This document shows positions 44,378 through 53,077 of a stretch of 64,000 nt of DNA, piece after piece. A program made the position numbers and the translations under genes. The DNA is from Lysinibacillus louembei (GTDB lineage Bacteria; Bacillota; Bacilli; Bacillales_A; Planococcaceae): contig NZ_CP137624.1 in assembly GCF_033880585.1 (NCBI RefSeq), positions 2,100,001-2,164,000 of the forward strand, given 5' to 3'. A model generated the notes under the pieces. The model searched no databases. It was given only the letters and a program-made list of their open reading frames with translations, and was not told the origin of the DNA. Positions within the stretch are counted from its first letter, which is position 1. Each line of letters begins with the position of its first letter.

Positions 44378-46162
44378 TTAAAGGTCTTGCTCCTTCTCTT
44401 CCTCTTCTTTAGGTAGTCCGATGATTGGCTCACCTAGTAATGGGGAGGACAGGACGTACATGCCGTGATTAGAAAATGCCCAAATTAAATTGCGATCCCA
44501 TTCAACAAAAATGCCATGTACTGGGTTGGAATGGTCGCTTGGACGCGTCGTTTCTCCATCTTCATTTGGAATATCTCCAGACATTTTTGGTACGAAATAT
44601 GCTTCAATTGTTGGGTTTTCAGGATCGGCTAAATCAAATACTTGAACTCCCGCATTATAGAATGCATAAGGCATAAAGCGCTGACTTGGTTCTCCAGGAT
44701 TGATTGTTGCATAGCCACTGCGTTTTGGACCAAAGCTACCACGACGCTGACAATAGTCAGTAAATGGTGCTGACTCAGGTGGTGTTGGACGTTCAAGAGT
44801 CGTGACGATTTTTGGGTTATAAGGATCCTTTACATCAATTGCATAAATATCTTTATAAGGCTCATGACAATCTTCTCCTAATGGATAACCACTAAAGTAA
44901 ACCATACCCGTTGTTTCGACCTTTGTTACATCAATATTGTCACCCTCTGTACCACTAACACTCATCGGCATATCAATATGAGAAACCGCTTTCATGTTGG
45001 CTGGATCAGATATGTCGATGACCCAGAAGCCAAATCCGCCCATTGCTGCATAGCCATATTTCCCGCCTTCTTCAACAGGCGTAGGGATAAATAATGGCAT
45101 TCTAGAACCCATCCAGCTTGTTTTGTTACCAGCGCGAGGGTTTTTGTTGTAGTCAGCCTCTTCTCCTACACGTTGACTAGGAACCCACCAAGTAGACAAT
45201 AGCTTAGGATTTGTTGGGTCTGAAACATCATAAGCTAACTGAGCGCCTGAATACAGATAGCTTTTATACTCTGTATTACTAAAGCTGTCATTCGGTGCGC
45301 CTGCTACAAATAAATATTTATCGCCATTGTATACAGGTACATCCTGACAGCCCGACCCTTGTTGTACTGGGTCTTTAGCAGATGCGTTCACATCTAAAGG
45401 TGTTTCAGATAGTATTTTCCAATCTTCAAAAAATGGACTTGTCACTTCAAACATACGAAAACCACGTAGCATTTCTTTGTTTTTAATATTTTCGACTTCT
45501 TCGGGGTTGCTGTATTTATTGCTTAACACACCGTAGCGTGGTACTTCGTAGCATTGTACAGCAATTGTTTTATCTAATTTTTTATTATATTTGACATTGA
45601 GAGGACCGAATCGCTTATCGCCCGCATCTGAATCAAGGCTTTTATGAACAAGGCGCTCCGCTTTCGTTGGATCAGTAATATCAAAAATGTTATACATATC
45701 TGTTTCATAGTCATATAAATAACGGCGTCCATCTAAATCAAAAGTGGCTTGCCAGCTATGGCCCCATCCGATTACATAAGGATAGAACGCTTCAACATTG
45801 ATGTTTTTTGTGTACTGATTTTGATCCAAATAAGGAAGGTTCCCTTCAAAAGGCTGAGGTCCTTCGTTGTCAGGCGTTGATGATGGATGTGTGAATACAC
45901 CAGTTTCTGGATTGTATCCCCAACTATCTGGTGCTGGCTCAGCAGGTTCTCCTGGTAAGAGCGATGTGTCATCCTTCTCTTTCGGAAGTGGTGCATCAGG
46001 TGCATGTAAATTAAGCCCTGTTCGTGGTGCTTCATAGATGGTTGTTTGTGCTGAATAGGCAGTGATATCGTTACGCGATATCGTCGGTAAATAAAAGCTA
46101 CCAAGTGCAAGAATTGTAACAAGTAAACTACTAAAAAATCGTTGTTTTCTAGCTTTCTTCAT
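44378..46162 (-). CDS. Secreted LVIVD-type beta-propeller protein
   Basis: About 594 residues. The signal peptide (MKKARKQRFFSSLLVTILALG) is followed by an acidic, proline-rich segment and repeated propeller blades with motifs such as YNIFDITDPTKAERL, YDVSDPTNPKLLSTW, WVIDISDPANMKAVS and VFDLADPENPTIEAYF, the LVIVD repeat signature. Paired cysteines near the middle and C-terminus may form disulfides. The ATG at 46162 has AGGAGAGG eight bases before it. A palindrome matching the one ahead of the second kynureninase overlaps its promoter, so it probably belongs to the same TetR regulon. Function unknown; an extracellular binding or enzymatic role in aromatic degradation is possible. Confidence 0.78.
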   Translation of the reverse strand: MKKARKQRFFSSLLVTILALGSFYLPTISRNDITAYSAQTTIYEAPRTGLNLHAPDAPLPKEKDDTSLLPGEPAEPAPDSWGYNPETGVFTHPSSTPDNEGPQPFEGNLPYLDQNQYTKNINVEAFYPYVIGWGHSWQATFDLDGRRYLYDYETDMYNIFDITDPTKAERLVHKSLDSDAGDKRFGPLNVKYNKKLDKTIAVQCYEVPRYGVLSNKYSNPEEVENIKNKEMLRGFRMFEVTSPFFEDWKILSETPLDVNASAKDPVQQGSGCQDVPVYNGDKYLFVAGAPNDSFSNTEYKSYLYSGAQLAYDVSDPTNPKLLSTWWVPSQRVGEEADYNKNPRAGNKTSWMGSRMPLFIPTPVEEGGKYGYAAMGGFGFWVIDISDPANMKAVSHIDMPMSVSGTEGDNIDVTKVETTGMVYFSGYPLGEDCHEPYKDIYAIDVKDPYNPKIVTTLERPTPPESAPFTDYCQRRGSFGPKRSGYATINPGEPSQRFMPYAFYNAGVQVFDLADPENPTIEAYFVPKMSGDIPNEDGETTRPSDHSNPVHGIFVEWDRNLIWAFSNHGMYVLSSPLLGEPIIGLPKEEEEKEQDL

Positions 46163-46331
46163 GTTTTTAATCCTCTCCTGAATCATTAGTTTCAAAAATA
46201 TTAATCGTGCTGCTATAATCAGTGATTGAATAGCTTTATACGATTTTTTCTGATATTACTAAGTTCATCGGCCAATTATTTCTTGCAAAAAAATAGCATG
46301 CTAAAACTACAGTTTCGAAACTAGTTCAAAT

Positions 46332-46359
46332 CTTACAAGGTATATGACGTAGTGTCAAT
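46332..46359 (-). promoter_or_regulatory. Promoter with TetR-type operator for the beta-propeller gene
   Basis: On the minus strand a TTGACA at 46358-46353 is followed 17 bases later by TAAGAT. The imperfect palindrome ATTGACACTACGTCAT (46359-46344) covers the -35 box. It matches the perfect palindrome at 47164-47180 in one half-site exactly, which suggests control by the same repressor. Confidence 0.65.
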
Positions 46360-46392
46360 ATTATTTTTTATTGATTATTTAGAATAATTTGA

Positions 46393-47016
46393 TTATTTAT
46401 TGAGGTATAGCCCATCTATATACATAGTTGTTAAGGTCATAGCGATTTCTTCAAGAGAGGCAGTATTTGTCTCATGTACGATATCCCATTGGTAATTTTC
46501 ATTGGCAAAAAACCAAAATCGTGCAACCAATTCAGCTTTTAAATCAGTTCGTGCTAAGCCAGCATTTTGCGCAAAGGTGATATCCTTCGTGATAAAGTGA
46601 ATATTTGCTTCTCGAATTTCATTCCATTTACTGTTGACAGAAGGAGAAAGTCCGATAGCTTCAGAAAATACCTTCATAATTTTTTTATTAGATTCCGCCA
46701 TTTTTAAAAAGGCTGTTACTTGCTTTAATACAAGCTTCTTCGCCTCTTCCTTTGAAGCTGGGAAGAAAGGGGTCTCCGCCATTTCTAAAAATTCCCGCAT
46801 AACGTTTTCCATCAGCATAATCAGTATATCGTCTTTTCCGTTGAAGTGAACGTAGGCTGTGCCATAGCCAGTTTTCGCTCGTTTAATGATTTGAGTAATG
46901 GTCGTTTTTTCAAAACCGGCTTCGTAGAATAAATCAAGAGCGGCATCAAGTAGTTTTTGACGCGTTAATATGGAGCGCAAAGTTCTTCCATCCATACCTT
47001 TTTCTTTGTTATCCAT
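46393..47016 (-). CDS. TetR/AcrR family transcriptional regulator
   Basis: 207 residues. The N-terminal helix-turn-helix is ILTRQKLLDAALDLFYEAGFEKTTITQIIKRAKTGYGTAY-like (about 13-60), followed by an all-helical ligand domain of about 145 residues. It lies between the beta-propeller gene and the second kynureninase, transcribed away from the latter. Palindromes of one type overlap the promoters of both neighbours. The likely effector is a kynurenine-pathway metabolite, which is inference. GGGGGAG ribosome site before the ATG. Confidence 0.9.
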   Translation of the reverse strand: MDNKEKGMDGRTLRSILTRQKLLDAALDLFYEAGFEKTTITQIIKRAKTGYGTAYVHFNGKDDILIMLMENVMREFLEMAETPFFPASKEEAKKLVLKQVTAFLKMAESNKKIMKVFSEAIGLSPSVNSKWNEIREANIHFITKDITFAQNAGLARTDLKAELVARFWFFANENYQWDIVHETNTASLEEIAMTLTTMYIDGLYLNK

Positions 47017-47163
47017 ATAATCTCCCCCTTGTTTAAGTGTGTGAAACTAAGCTATTAATATATGCTCGTATCCTAATTAATTTTAGCTTAATTTACTTAA
47101 ATGCACAAAGACCTATTCTAAAGGTGATAACAAAGCAATTTACCAAAAAGTAAAAAAAAAGAT

Positions 47164-47192
47164 ATTGACATCATGTCAATATGATTATAGTC
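47164..47192 (+). promoter_or_regulatory. Promoter with perfect TetR-type operator for kynU2
   Basis: ATTGACATCATGTCAAT (47164-47180) is a 17-base perfect palindrome whose left half contains the -35 TTGACA. TATAGT follows after 15 bases (TAGTCT after 17). Repressor bound here would block RNA polymerase. The site lies about 60 bases before the kynureninase start, and the regulator gene is divergent. Confidence 0.75.
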
Positions 47193-47236
47193 TAATATGG
47201 AATTCTGAAAAATTCAAAAATTGGGGGATGAGGAAT

Positions 47237-48523
47237 ATGGGGGAAGAAAAAAATGTATTAACAAGAGAACATGCAAAAGCACATGATGCGACAGATGCGT
47301 TTGCTCGTTATCGTGAGGAATTCTACTTACAGCCTGAGGTTATTTATCTCGACGGAAATTCACTCGGGCTTATGTCAAAACGTGCAGAACTAAAAGTAGC
47401 TGAATTGATGGATTCTTGGAAAACTCTTGCAATTGAAGGGTGGACAAAAGGAAAGTATCCATGGTTTTTTTTATCAGAAAAATTAGGTGCAATGTGCGCA
47501 CCACTAGTAGGAGCACTTGAGGACGAAGTAATTGTAAGCGGTTCCACAACCTCGAACATTCATCAGTTGATTGCAACGTTTTATAAGCCAGAAGGAAAGC
47601 GCACTAAAATTTTGGCGGATGAATTGACGTTTCCATCTGATATTTATGCACTTCAAAGTCAAATTAAGTTGCGTGGTTATAATCCCGATGAAGAGCTTTT
47701 GCGAGTGAAAAGTCGTGATGGCAAGTTTCTTGCGGAGGAAGATATTATTGTGGCAATGACAGATGAGGTTGCATTAATTTTTCTACCAACAGTGCTTTAT
47801 CGAAGTGGGCAATTACTAGATATTAAGCGGTTAACAGCTGAGGCAAATGCGCGAGGTATTTGTATTGGCTTTGATGCGTGTCATTCAATTGGTGCCATTC
47901 CCCATCATTTTAGTGAATGGGGTGTAGATTTTGGGGTATGGTGCAATTATAAATATTTAAATGGTGGACCAGGCTCTGTTGCAGGGCTGTATGTTAACAA
48001 AAAACATTTTGGGATATATCCAGGCTTGGCAGGGTGGTACAGCTCCAAAAAAGATAAACAATTTGATATGGAGCACACATTGGATGTAGAGCTGTCAGCA
48101 GGTGCTTTCCAAATAGGTACACCGCATGTACTGAGCTTAGCACCAATTTTAGGCTCTTTCGAATTATTTGCTGAAGCAGGCATTGAGCAAATACGTCAAA
48201 AATCATTGAAAATTACTCAATTTTTAAGTGATTTAGTTGAACAGGAGCTAGAGGGACTTGGCTTTTCTATCGGCAATCCGCAGGAAGATGATCGACGTGG
48301 GGGACATATTTGTTTGGAGCATGAAGAAGCAATTCGCATTTGTAAAGCATTAATTGAAAATCGCATTATTCCCGACAATAGACCACCGAATATTATTCGT
48401 CTTGCACCAGTTGCGTTTTATACATCCTACGAGGAGATTTGGGATACAGTTCAAGTATTGAAGACAATCGTTAAAGAAAAGCAATATGAAAAATATAGCA
48501 AGGAACGAAATGTTGTCTCTTAA
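47237..48523 (+). CDS. kynU: Kynureninase (second copy, catabolic locus)
   Basis: 428 residues from the ATG at 47237, strongly similar along its length to the kynureninase at 413 (shared [38 protein letters not shown]). PLP lysine is K239 in [12 protein letters not shown]. The GGGGGATGAGG stretch lies before 47237; an ATG at 47228 is too close to it, and the frame open to 47165 starts inside the operator. Followed by an amino-acid permease and remnants of a meta-cleavage pathway that ends in 4-oxalocrotonate decarboxylase. This suggests it acted on 3-hydroxykynurenine to give 3-hydroxyanthranilate. Confidence 0.92.
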   Translation: MGEEKNVLTREHAKAHDATDAFARYREEFYLQPEVIYLDGNSLGLMSKRAELKVAELMDSWKTLAIEGWTKGKYPWFFLSEKLGAMCAPLVGALEDEVIVSGSTTSNIHQLIATFYKPEGKRTKILADELTFPSDIYALQSQIKLRGYNPDEELLRVKSRDGKFLAEEDIIVAMTDEVALIFLPTVLYRSGQLLDIKRLTAEANARGICIGFDACHSIGAIPHHFSEWGVDFGVWCNYKYLNGGPGSVAGLYVNKKHFGIYPGLAGWYSSKKDKQFDMEHTLDVELSAGAFQIGTPHVLSLAPILGSFELFAEAGIEQIRQKSLKITQFLSDLVEQELEGLGFSIGNPQEDDRRGGHICLEHEEAIRICKALIENRIIPDNRPPNIIRLAPVAFYTSYEEIWDTVQVLKTIVKEKQYEKYSKERNVVS

Positions 48524-48552
48524 AATACAAAATAGCGAGAGGGGAATTCCAT

Positions 48553-49956
48553 ATGAAACCAACCGATAATTTTCAAGATATTATTGAAAGAGAAAAAGGT
48601 TTAAATCGTAGTTTAACAACTAGGCAACTGACAATGATTGCAATTGGTGGAGCGATAGGAACAGGGCTATTTTTAGGAAGTGGGCTAGCTATTGGTTTAG
48701 CTGGTCCGAGTGTTATTGTCAGCTATGCGGTAGGAGCAGTAATTGCCCTATTATTAATGGGATGTTTAGCTGAAATGACGGTGGCACACCCCGTAACAGG
48801 CTCTTTTGGAGCATATGCAGAGCGATATATCAATCCATGGGCGGGATTTGCAGTGCGTTACTCCTATTGGTTCAGCTTAGTCTGTGCAATAGGGACGGAG
48901 GTAACCGCTGTTGCCGTTTATATGAAATACTGGTTCCCAACTGTGCCAGCGATTGTTTGGATTGTATTGTTCGCTGCTATTCTCATATATGTCAATGCAA
49001 CAACCGTTAAAATGTTTGGCTTTGTTGAATACTGGTTCTCATTAATCAAGGTGATTGCCATTACAGGCTTTATTATTTTAGCTGTTTTTGTCATTGTTGG
49101 ATCAAATGATGGTTCTGTTGGTATACAAAACTACACAGTTAGTGGTGGATTCTTCCCAAATGGACTTTGGGGCATGTGGATTGCTATCTTTATTTCACTT
49201 TTTAGCTATTTAAGTATTGAAATGATTGCTGTTAGTGCAGGAGAAGCGGAAAACCCTGAGAAAGCTGTACCGATAGCGCTCAAATCAGCAGTTATTCGAT
49301 TGGTGTTATTTTATTTATTAACATTGTCGTTAATGTTAATGATTGTTCCATGGAATGCAGCTGGCATTGATAAGAGTCCATTTGTAAAAGTGATGGAAAT
49401 GTTAAATATACCTGGAGCGGCATCTATCATGAACTTTGTTGTTTTAATTGCAGCTCTTTCAGCAATGAATAGCCAGTTATATATTTCAACACGTATGATG
49501 TTTTCTCTTTCACGCGGTGGCTTTGCACCAAAAGTATTTGGAAAATTAAACAAAAAATCCGTTCCTACGATGGCTTTATATGTATCAATTATTGGTATTT
49601 TTATTGCTACAATTTTTACAGTTGTGAAGCCAGATACTGCTTTTGCAACGATGATTTCGCTTTCTAGCTTTGGTGCAATGTTTGCTTGGTTTATGATATT
49701 TGTAACGCATTTATTTTTCCGTAAAAAATGGAATGAAAGCAATGGACATAAGCTTCCAGTCAGAATGATCGGCTACCCGTATTTAACAATTTTTGGAGCG
49801 CTTTTACTTGCTACCGTTGTACTCTCTACATGGTTTTCACCCGATTTTAGAGCGACGTTAACACTAGGGTTCCCATGGTTAATCTTTATTACAATCTGCT
49901 ACTTCCTTTGGAAAAAGGCTAACGGAAAAAAGATTGTAAGTGACAAGGAGCAGTAG
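48553..49956 (+). CDS. APC-family amino-acid permease
   Basis: 467 residues with 12 predicted membrane helices. The N-terminal RSLTTRQLTMIAIGGAIGTGLFLGSG is the signature of the AAT subfamily of amino-acid/proton symporters, and EAENPEKAVPIALKS is the conserved loop after helix 6. Thirty bases downstream of the second kynureninase, in the same presumed operon, so kynurenine, 3-hydroxykynurenine or tryptophan are likely substrates, by context only. Confidence 0.9.
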   Translation: MKPTDNFQDIIEREKGLNRSLTTRQLTMIAIGGAIGTGLFLGSGLAIGLAGPSVIVSYAVGAVIALLLMGCLAEMTVAHPVTGSFGAYAERYINPWAGFAVRYSYWFSLVCAIGTEVTAVAVYMKYWFPTVPAIVWIVLFAAILIYVNATTVKMFGFVEYWFSLIKVIAITGFIILAVFVIVGSNDGSVGIQNYTVSGGFFPNGLWGMWIAIFISLFSYLSIEMIAVSAGEAENPEKAVPIALKSAVIRLVLFYLLTLSLMLMIVPWNAAGIDKSPFVKVMEMLNIPGAASIMNFVVLIAALSAMNSQLYISTRMMFSLSRGGFAPKVFGKLNKKSVPTMALYVSIIGIFIATIFTVVKPDTAFATMISLSSFGAMFAWFMIFVTHLFFRKKWNESNGHKLPVRMIGYPYLTIFGALLLATVVLSTWFSPDFRATLTLGFPWLIFITICYFLWKKANGKKIVSDKEQ

Positions 49957-50019
49957 TTTTAAAAATCGTACAACTAGCTTTCGGTTTGAAATGAAAAAAT
50001 GATAAGTAGGTGGGTTCTG

Positions 50020-50190
50020 ATGATTATTGAATCTGTAAAAAAAGCTTGTCAAATCATTAGCTGTTTTTCAAATGAAGAGCCTGTGCTTGGTGTTGGAGAA
50101 ATTGCTGATAAGCTCAATATGAATATTAGCACAGCCCATCATTTAGTTACTACGCTTTGCCATGAAGGCGTTTTGATTAAAGATAAGCTT
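50020..50190 (+). pseudogene. IclR-family regulator, 3'-deleted
   Basis: MIIESVKKACQIISCFSNEE and VLGVGEIADKLNMNISTAHHLVTTL form the winged helix-turn-helix of IclR regulators. After KDKL the sequence joins the middle of an aldolase gene in another frame (around 50187-50195). The ligand-binding domain, about 190 residues, is missing. The product would be an 80-residue DNA-binding fragment with a nonsense tail ending at 50262. IclR proteins commonly control aromatic catabolic operons, fitting the neighbours. Confidence 0.82.
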
Positions 50191-50858
50191 CCGAGGCAGA
50201 TGTTTCGGCTCAGCATATTCATAAAGCGCGAGAACTTGGGATGGAGGCATTGGGCTTTTTAATGATGGCCCATTCCGTACCAATTGAGAAGCTAGTAGAG
50301 CAAGCAAAATTAATGGAGAGCTATGGGGCAGAGGCTGTCTATATAACAGATTCGGCTGGCGCTTTATTGCCAAATGAAGTACGTGAGCGAGTAAAAGCAC
50401 TGCGCGATACCTTGAACATTGAAGTAGGCTTTCATGCACACAATAACTTATCTCTAGCCGTTGCAACTACAGTAGCGGCAATTGAAGAGGGTGCTACACG
50501 TATTGATAGCAGTGTGCGTTGTTTAGGAGCAGGGGCAGGCAATACACAAACAGAGGTTTTACTTGCTGTGTTAGAACGAATGGGGATTGATTTATATAAG
50601 ATGATGGATTTAGCAGAAGACATTGTGGCTCCTATCCTACCAGTTGCACAGGAAATTCGCAAAGGTAGCCTCGTATTAGGCTATGCAGGTGTTTACTCAA
50701 GTTTCTTATTACATGCAGAGCGAGCAGCAAAAAGGTTTGGACTGGATGCAAGGGATATTTTAATGGAGTTAGGCAGAATGAAGGTTGTAGGTGGTCAAGA
50801 AGATATGATTCTTGATGTAGCGGCTGATATGGCGAAAAGCATGAAGGTGAGGGGATAG
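50191..50858 (+). pseudogene. mhpE: 4-hydroxy-2-oxovalerate aldolase, 5'-deleted
   Basis: From the junction the frame encodes EADVSAQHIHKARELGMEAL, then FLMMAHSVPIEKLVEQAKLM, ITDSAGALLP, GFHAHNNLSLAV (metal-binding histidines) and GAGAGNTQTEVLL, all HMG-CoA-lyase-like aldolase blocks. The normal enzyme splits 4-hydroxy-2-oxovalerate to pyruvate and acetaldehyde. The first hundred or so residues, with the catalytic Arg-Asp-Gly-His block, are deleted, so activity is not expected. An internal ATG at 50241 could give a 205-residue fragment. Its stop is one base before the decarboxylase gene. Confidence 0.85.
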
Positions 50859-51653
50859 ATGATGAAACTAGTGTCGGAAAAAGAAATAGAGATTATTAAT
50901 TATTTGTTGGCTGCTGAACAAAATGTCTGCGAAGTTATCAAGGTAACAGATGACTTTCCTGAACTAACATTACCACAAGCCTATGAAATTCAAGAACAAT
51001 TACTAGTGCGTAGACAAGTGGAGAAAGATGTGAGGTTCATTGGTGTAAAGCTAGGGCTGACGAGCAAGGCAAAACAGGAAATGATGGGTGTTGATAAGGC
51101 AATTTACGGATTTTTACAAAGCGATATGCTCGCTTTTGAGTGGGAGGCTATACAATATACTGCACTTATTCATCCAAAGGTTGAGCCAGAAATTGCTTTT
51201 TTAATAGCAGAAGATTTACAGGGCACCAATGTTACAGCAGCAGATGTACTGCGCGCCACAAAATATGTAGCACCTGCTCTTGAAGTGATTGATAGTCGCT
51301 ATAAAGATTTCCGTTTCACTTTAGTTGATGTTATAGCAGATAATTGTTCCTCTGCCAAATTTATTATTGGCAGTACATGGGTCTCACCAGACGCTATTGA
51401 TTTAGAAAATATCGGCATGGTGCTATCTAAAAATGGAGAAGTGGCACAAACGGGCTCGAGTGCAGCTGTTCTAGGGCATCCTGCAAATGCTATCGCTTGG
51501 GCAGTAAACGAATTGGGTGCTAGAGGAAAAGGGCTTAAAAAGGGTGATATTGTATTAAGTGGTGCGATGTCAGAAGCGATTACCTTTCAAGCAGGTGATG
51601 CCGTTACTGCACAATTTGATAGTTTAGGCAGTGTGGCGATGTATTGCAAGTGA
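50859..51653 (+). CDS. 4-oxalocrotonate decarboxylase (DmpH/NahK-like)
   Basis: 264 residues of the 2-oxopent-4-enoate hydratase/decarboxylase family. VIKVTDDFPELTLPQAYEIQ near the start, GVKLGLTSKAKQEMMGVDKA, YGFLQSDML, IHPKVEPEIAFL, APALEVIDSRY and DVIADNCSSAKFI resemble DmpH decarboxylases more than MhpD/DmpE hydratases, though the two are close. It would convert 4-oxalocrotonate to 2-oxopent-4-enoate in the 3-hydroxyanthranilate or catechol meta pathway. The enzymes before and after it in the pathway are gone or broken here, so it may be stranded. Appears intact. Confidence 0.8.
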   Translation: MMKLVSEKEIEIINYLLAAEQNVCEVIKVTDDFPELTLPQAYEIQEQLLVRRQVEKDVRFIGVKLGLTSKAKQEMMGVDKAIYGFLQSDMLAFEWEAIQYTALIHPKVEPEIAFLIAEDLQGTNVTAADVLRATKYVAPALEVIDSRYKDFRFTLVDVIADNCSSAKFIIGSTWVSPDAIDLENIGMVLSKNGEVAQTGSSAAVLGHPANAIAWAVNELGARGKGLKKGDIVLSGAMSEAITFQAGDAVTAQFDSLGSVAMYCK

Positions 51654-51698
51654 GCCAGTAAGAAGACAGCTAGTCTGTTGCTTCATTACGAATAGAGA

Positions 51699-51745
51699 AA
51701 AAACGTGAACAATCAATGTGTGAAAAATTGATTATTCACGTTTTT
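51699..51745. terminator. Bidirectional terminator
   Basis: Stem AAAACGTGAACAATCAAT / ATTGATTATTCACGTTTT with T-run and A-run, between the decarboxylase and the convergent C39-like gene. Confidence 0.9.
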
Positions 51746-52253
51746 ACTTTTTCTCAACCTTCACAAAGCTAAGTACATGCTTTTGATCCTCATAGCGAAA
51801 TGTACGTATTTGACTGCTCCGCCCTTGTCCACCATTATCGTGAATAATAAAATAAAGCTCCCCATCTTTGCGCTCATAGCCAATTAACGGAACCCAATGA
51901 TATTTAAATAAAGGCTTCTTTTTTGAACGCCATTGAAAGCGGAAATATTGGTCAAATTTGAGTGCAACGGGATTGCCACGGTTCAGCTGTGCTAAAGCTT
52001 CAGCAAGTGAGCAGCTGTTAATTGTAAAATGACTGCCTAGCATATGACGAAGCCTTTTGATTAAGCGCCATTTAAACAAGCCAATTTTCGTTGTGCCGAG
52101 CTGTTTATATAAGTCATTAATATTTTTGTCTATATTAAAGGATCGCAAAATGACATGCATCGTTGTCGGTCCACATGCTGAGCTTTGATAATTTGGATGA
52201 ACGCTCCTATCATATTGTGATTTTCCTTCTATATTATTTAGCATCACGCGCAT
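51744..52253 (-). CDS. C39-like cysteine peptidase family protein
   Basis: 169 residues. A papain-like/C39-like fold is suggested by SSACGPTTMHVIL (nucleophile cysteine), FKYHWVPLIGYER (histidine) and FIIHDNGGQG (aspartate). No signal peptide is obvious. Three in-frame starts lie close together (52262 GTG, 52259, 52253); AGGAG is eight bases from 52253, which is therefore chosen. Substrate and role are unknown. Confidence 0.78.
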   Translation of the reverse strand: MRVMLNNIEGKSQYDRSVHPNYQSSACGPTTMHVILRSFNIDKNINDLYKQLGTTKIGLFKWRLIKRLRHMLGSHFTINSCSLAEALAQLNRGNPVALKFDQYFRFQWRSKKKPLFKYHWVPLIGYERKDGELYFIIHDNGGQGRSSQIRTFRYEDQKHVLSFVKVEKK

Positions 52254-52362
52254 TGTCATCACTCCTTGATTAATATACGTGTAAAATAAAATATAGTTTC
52301 AATTTTGAAACCAAATCAACTAGTGCTCCGTCTAACGTGAAACAACAAAGGGGGGATGGCCG

Positions 52363-52980
52363 TTGTCACAGCTAGAGCAATTTATTCGTGAGCATGGTGA
52401 GGAGCTGCTGCGGCTCGCCTTTACATATGTCAAAAGCAAGGAAATAGCAGAGGATATGATTGAACAAGGCAATAATACGATTGGATATAGCGGAATATTT
52501 TTAATACTTGAAAAAGATGGGAAGTACTATGAAATTACTTCTTTCAGAGACGATCCACAAACACAATATTCTATTGTAGGAAGAATGAACACAATTCATG
52601 TAATGAATGAACCAATAGGAGATTCTTTAAAAGATGTAGACTACGAATTAATATACTATAATGAGCATATCGATAATTTCCAATCTGTCAGAGGGCAGTT
52701 GAGCAAAACAAATGGTCCAGCTTCTTTTCAAACAAATTTGACAGAGGAGCCTTTATATACTTTTGATGGAGCTCATGCAAATATTGCCTTTGTTCAAGAC
52801 GGGACATTAAAGCAAATTAATATTTTAGATGCACTGAATATGCCTTTATTGCTGAAAGAGCTATTAGCAGTGCGTATGGTAGGTGGAGAGGTTTTTGATA
52901 TCCAGTATCAAGAGCTATATACGGAAAGGTCAACGCCTTATTATTATTTACACTCCTTAGAGGAAGCATCAATGAAGTGA
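52363..52980 (+). pseudogene. Deletion fusion: ECF sigma N-terminus joined to an unknown protein
   Basis: The first 32 residues, SQLEQFIREHGEELLRLAFT to KEIAEDM, are the beginning of an ECF sigma factor region 2. At about codon 33 they pass in frame into an unrelated sequence (GYSGIFLILEKDGKYYEITS to the end) that looks like the extracytoplasmic part of another protein, perhaps the sigma factor's original partner. Regions 2.3-4 of the sigma factor are missing, so it cannot direct transcription. The 205-residue chimera may still be translated (TTG start, GGGGGGATGG upstream). I do not recognise the C-terminal family. Confidence 0.72.
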
Positions 52981-52994
52981 GAGGAGGAATTTTA

Positions 52995-53045
52995 ATGCTT
53001 TGGAAGCCATTATTTGAACAGGATGTACCAGTAAACCTTCGCTAA
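52995..53045 (+). CDS. Short open frame, 16 codons, possible remnant or leader peptide
   Basis: ATG at 52995 follows a very good GAGGAGGAAT site and encodes MLWKPLFEQDVPVNLR before TAA, 15 bases after the previous stop and 26 bases before the EamA gene. It could be the stub of a deleted gene belonging to the sigma-factor locus or a translated leader. No homology is recognised. Confidence 0.35.
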   Translation: MLWKPLFEQDVPVNLR

Positions 53046-53077
53046 TATTATATTTTAATTAGACGGAGGATATGAAA

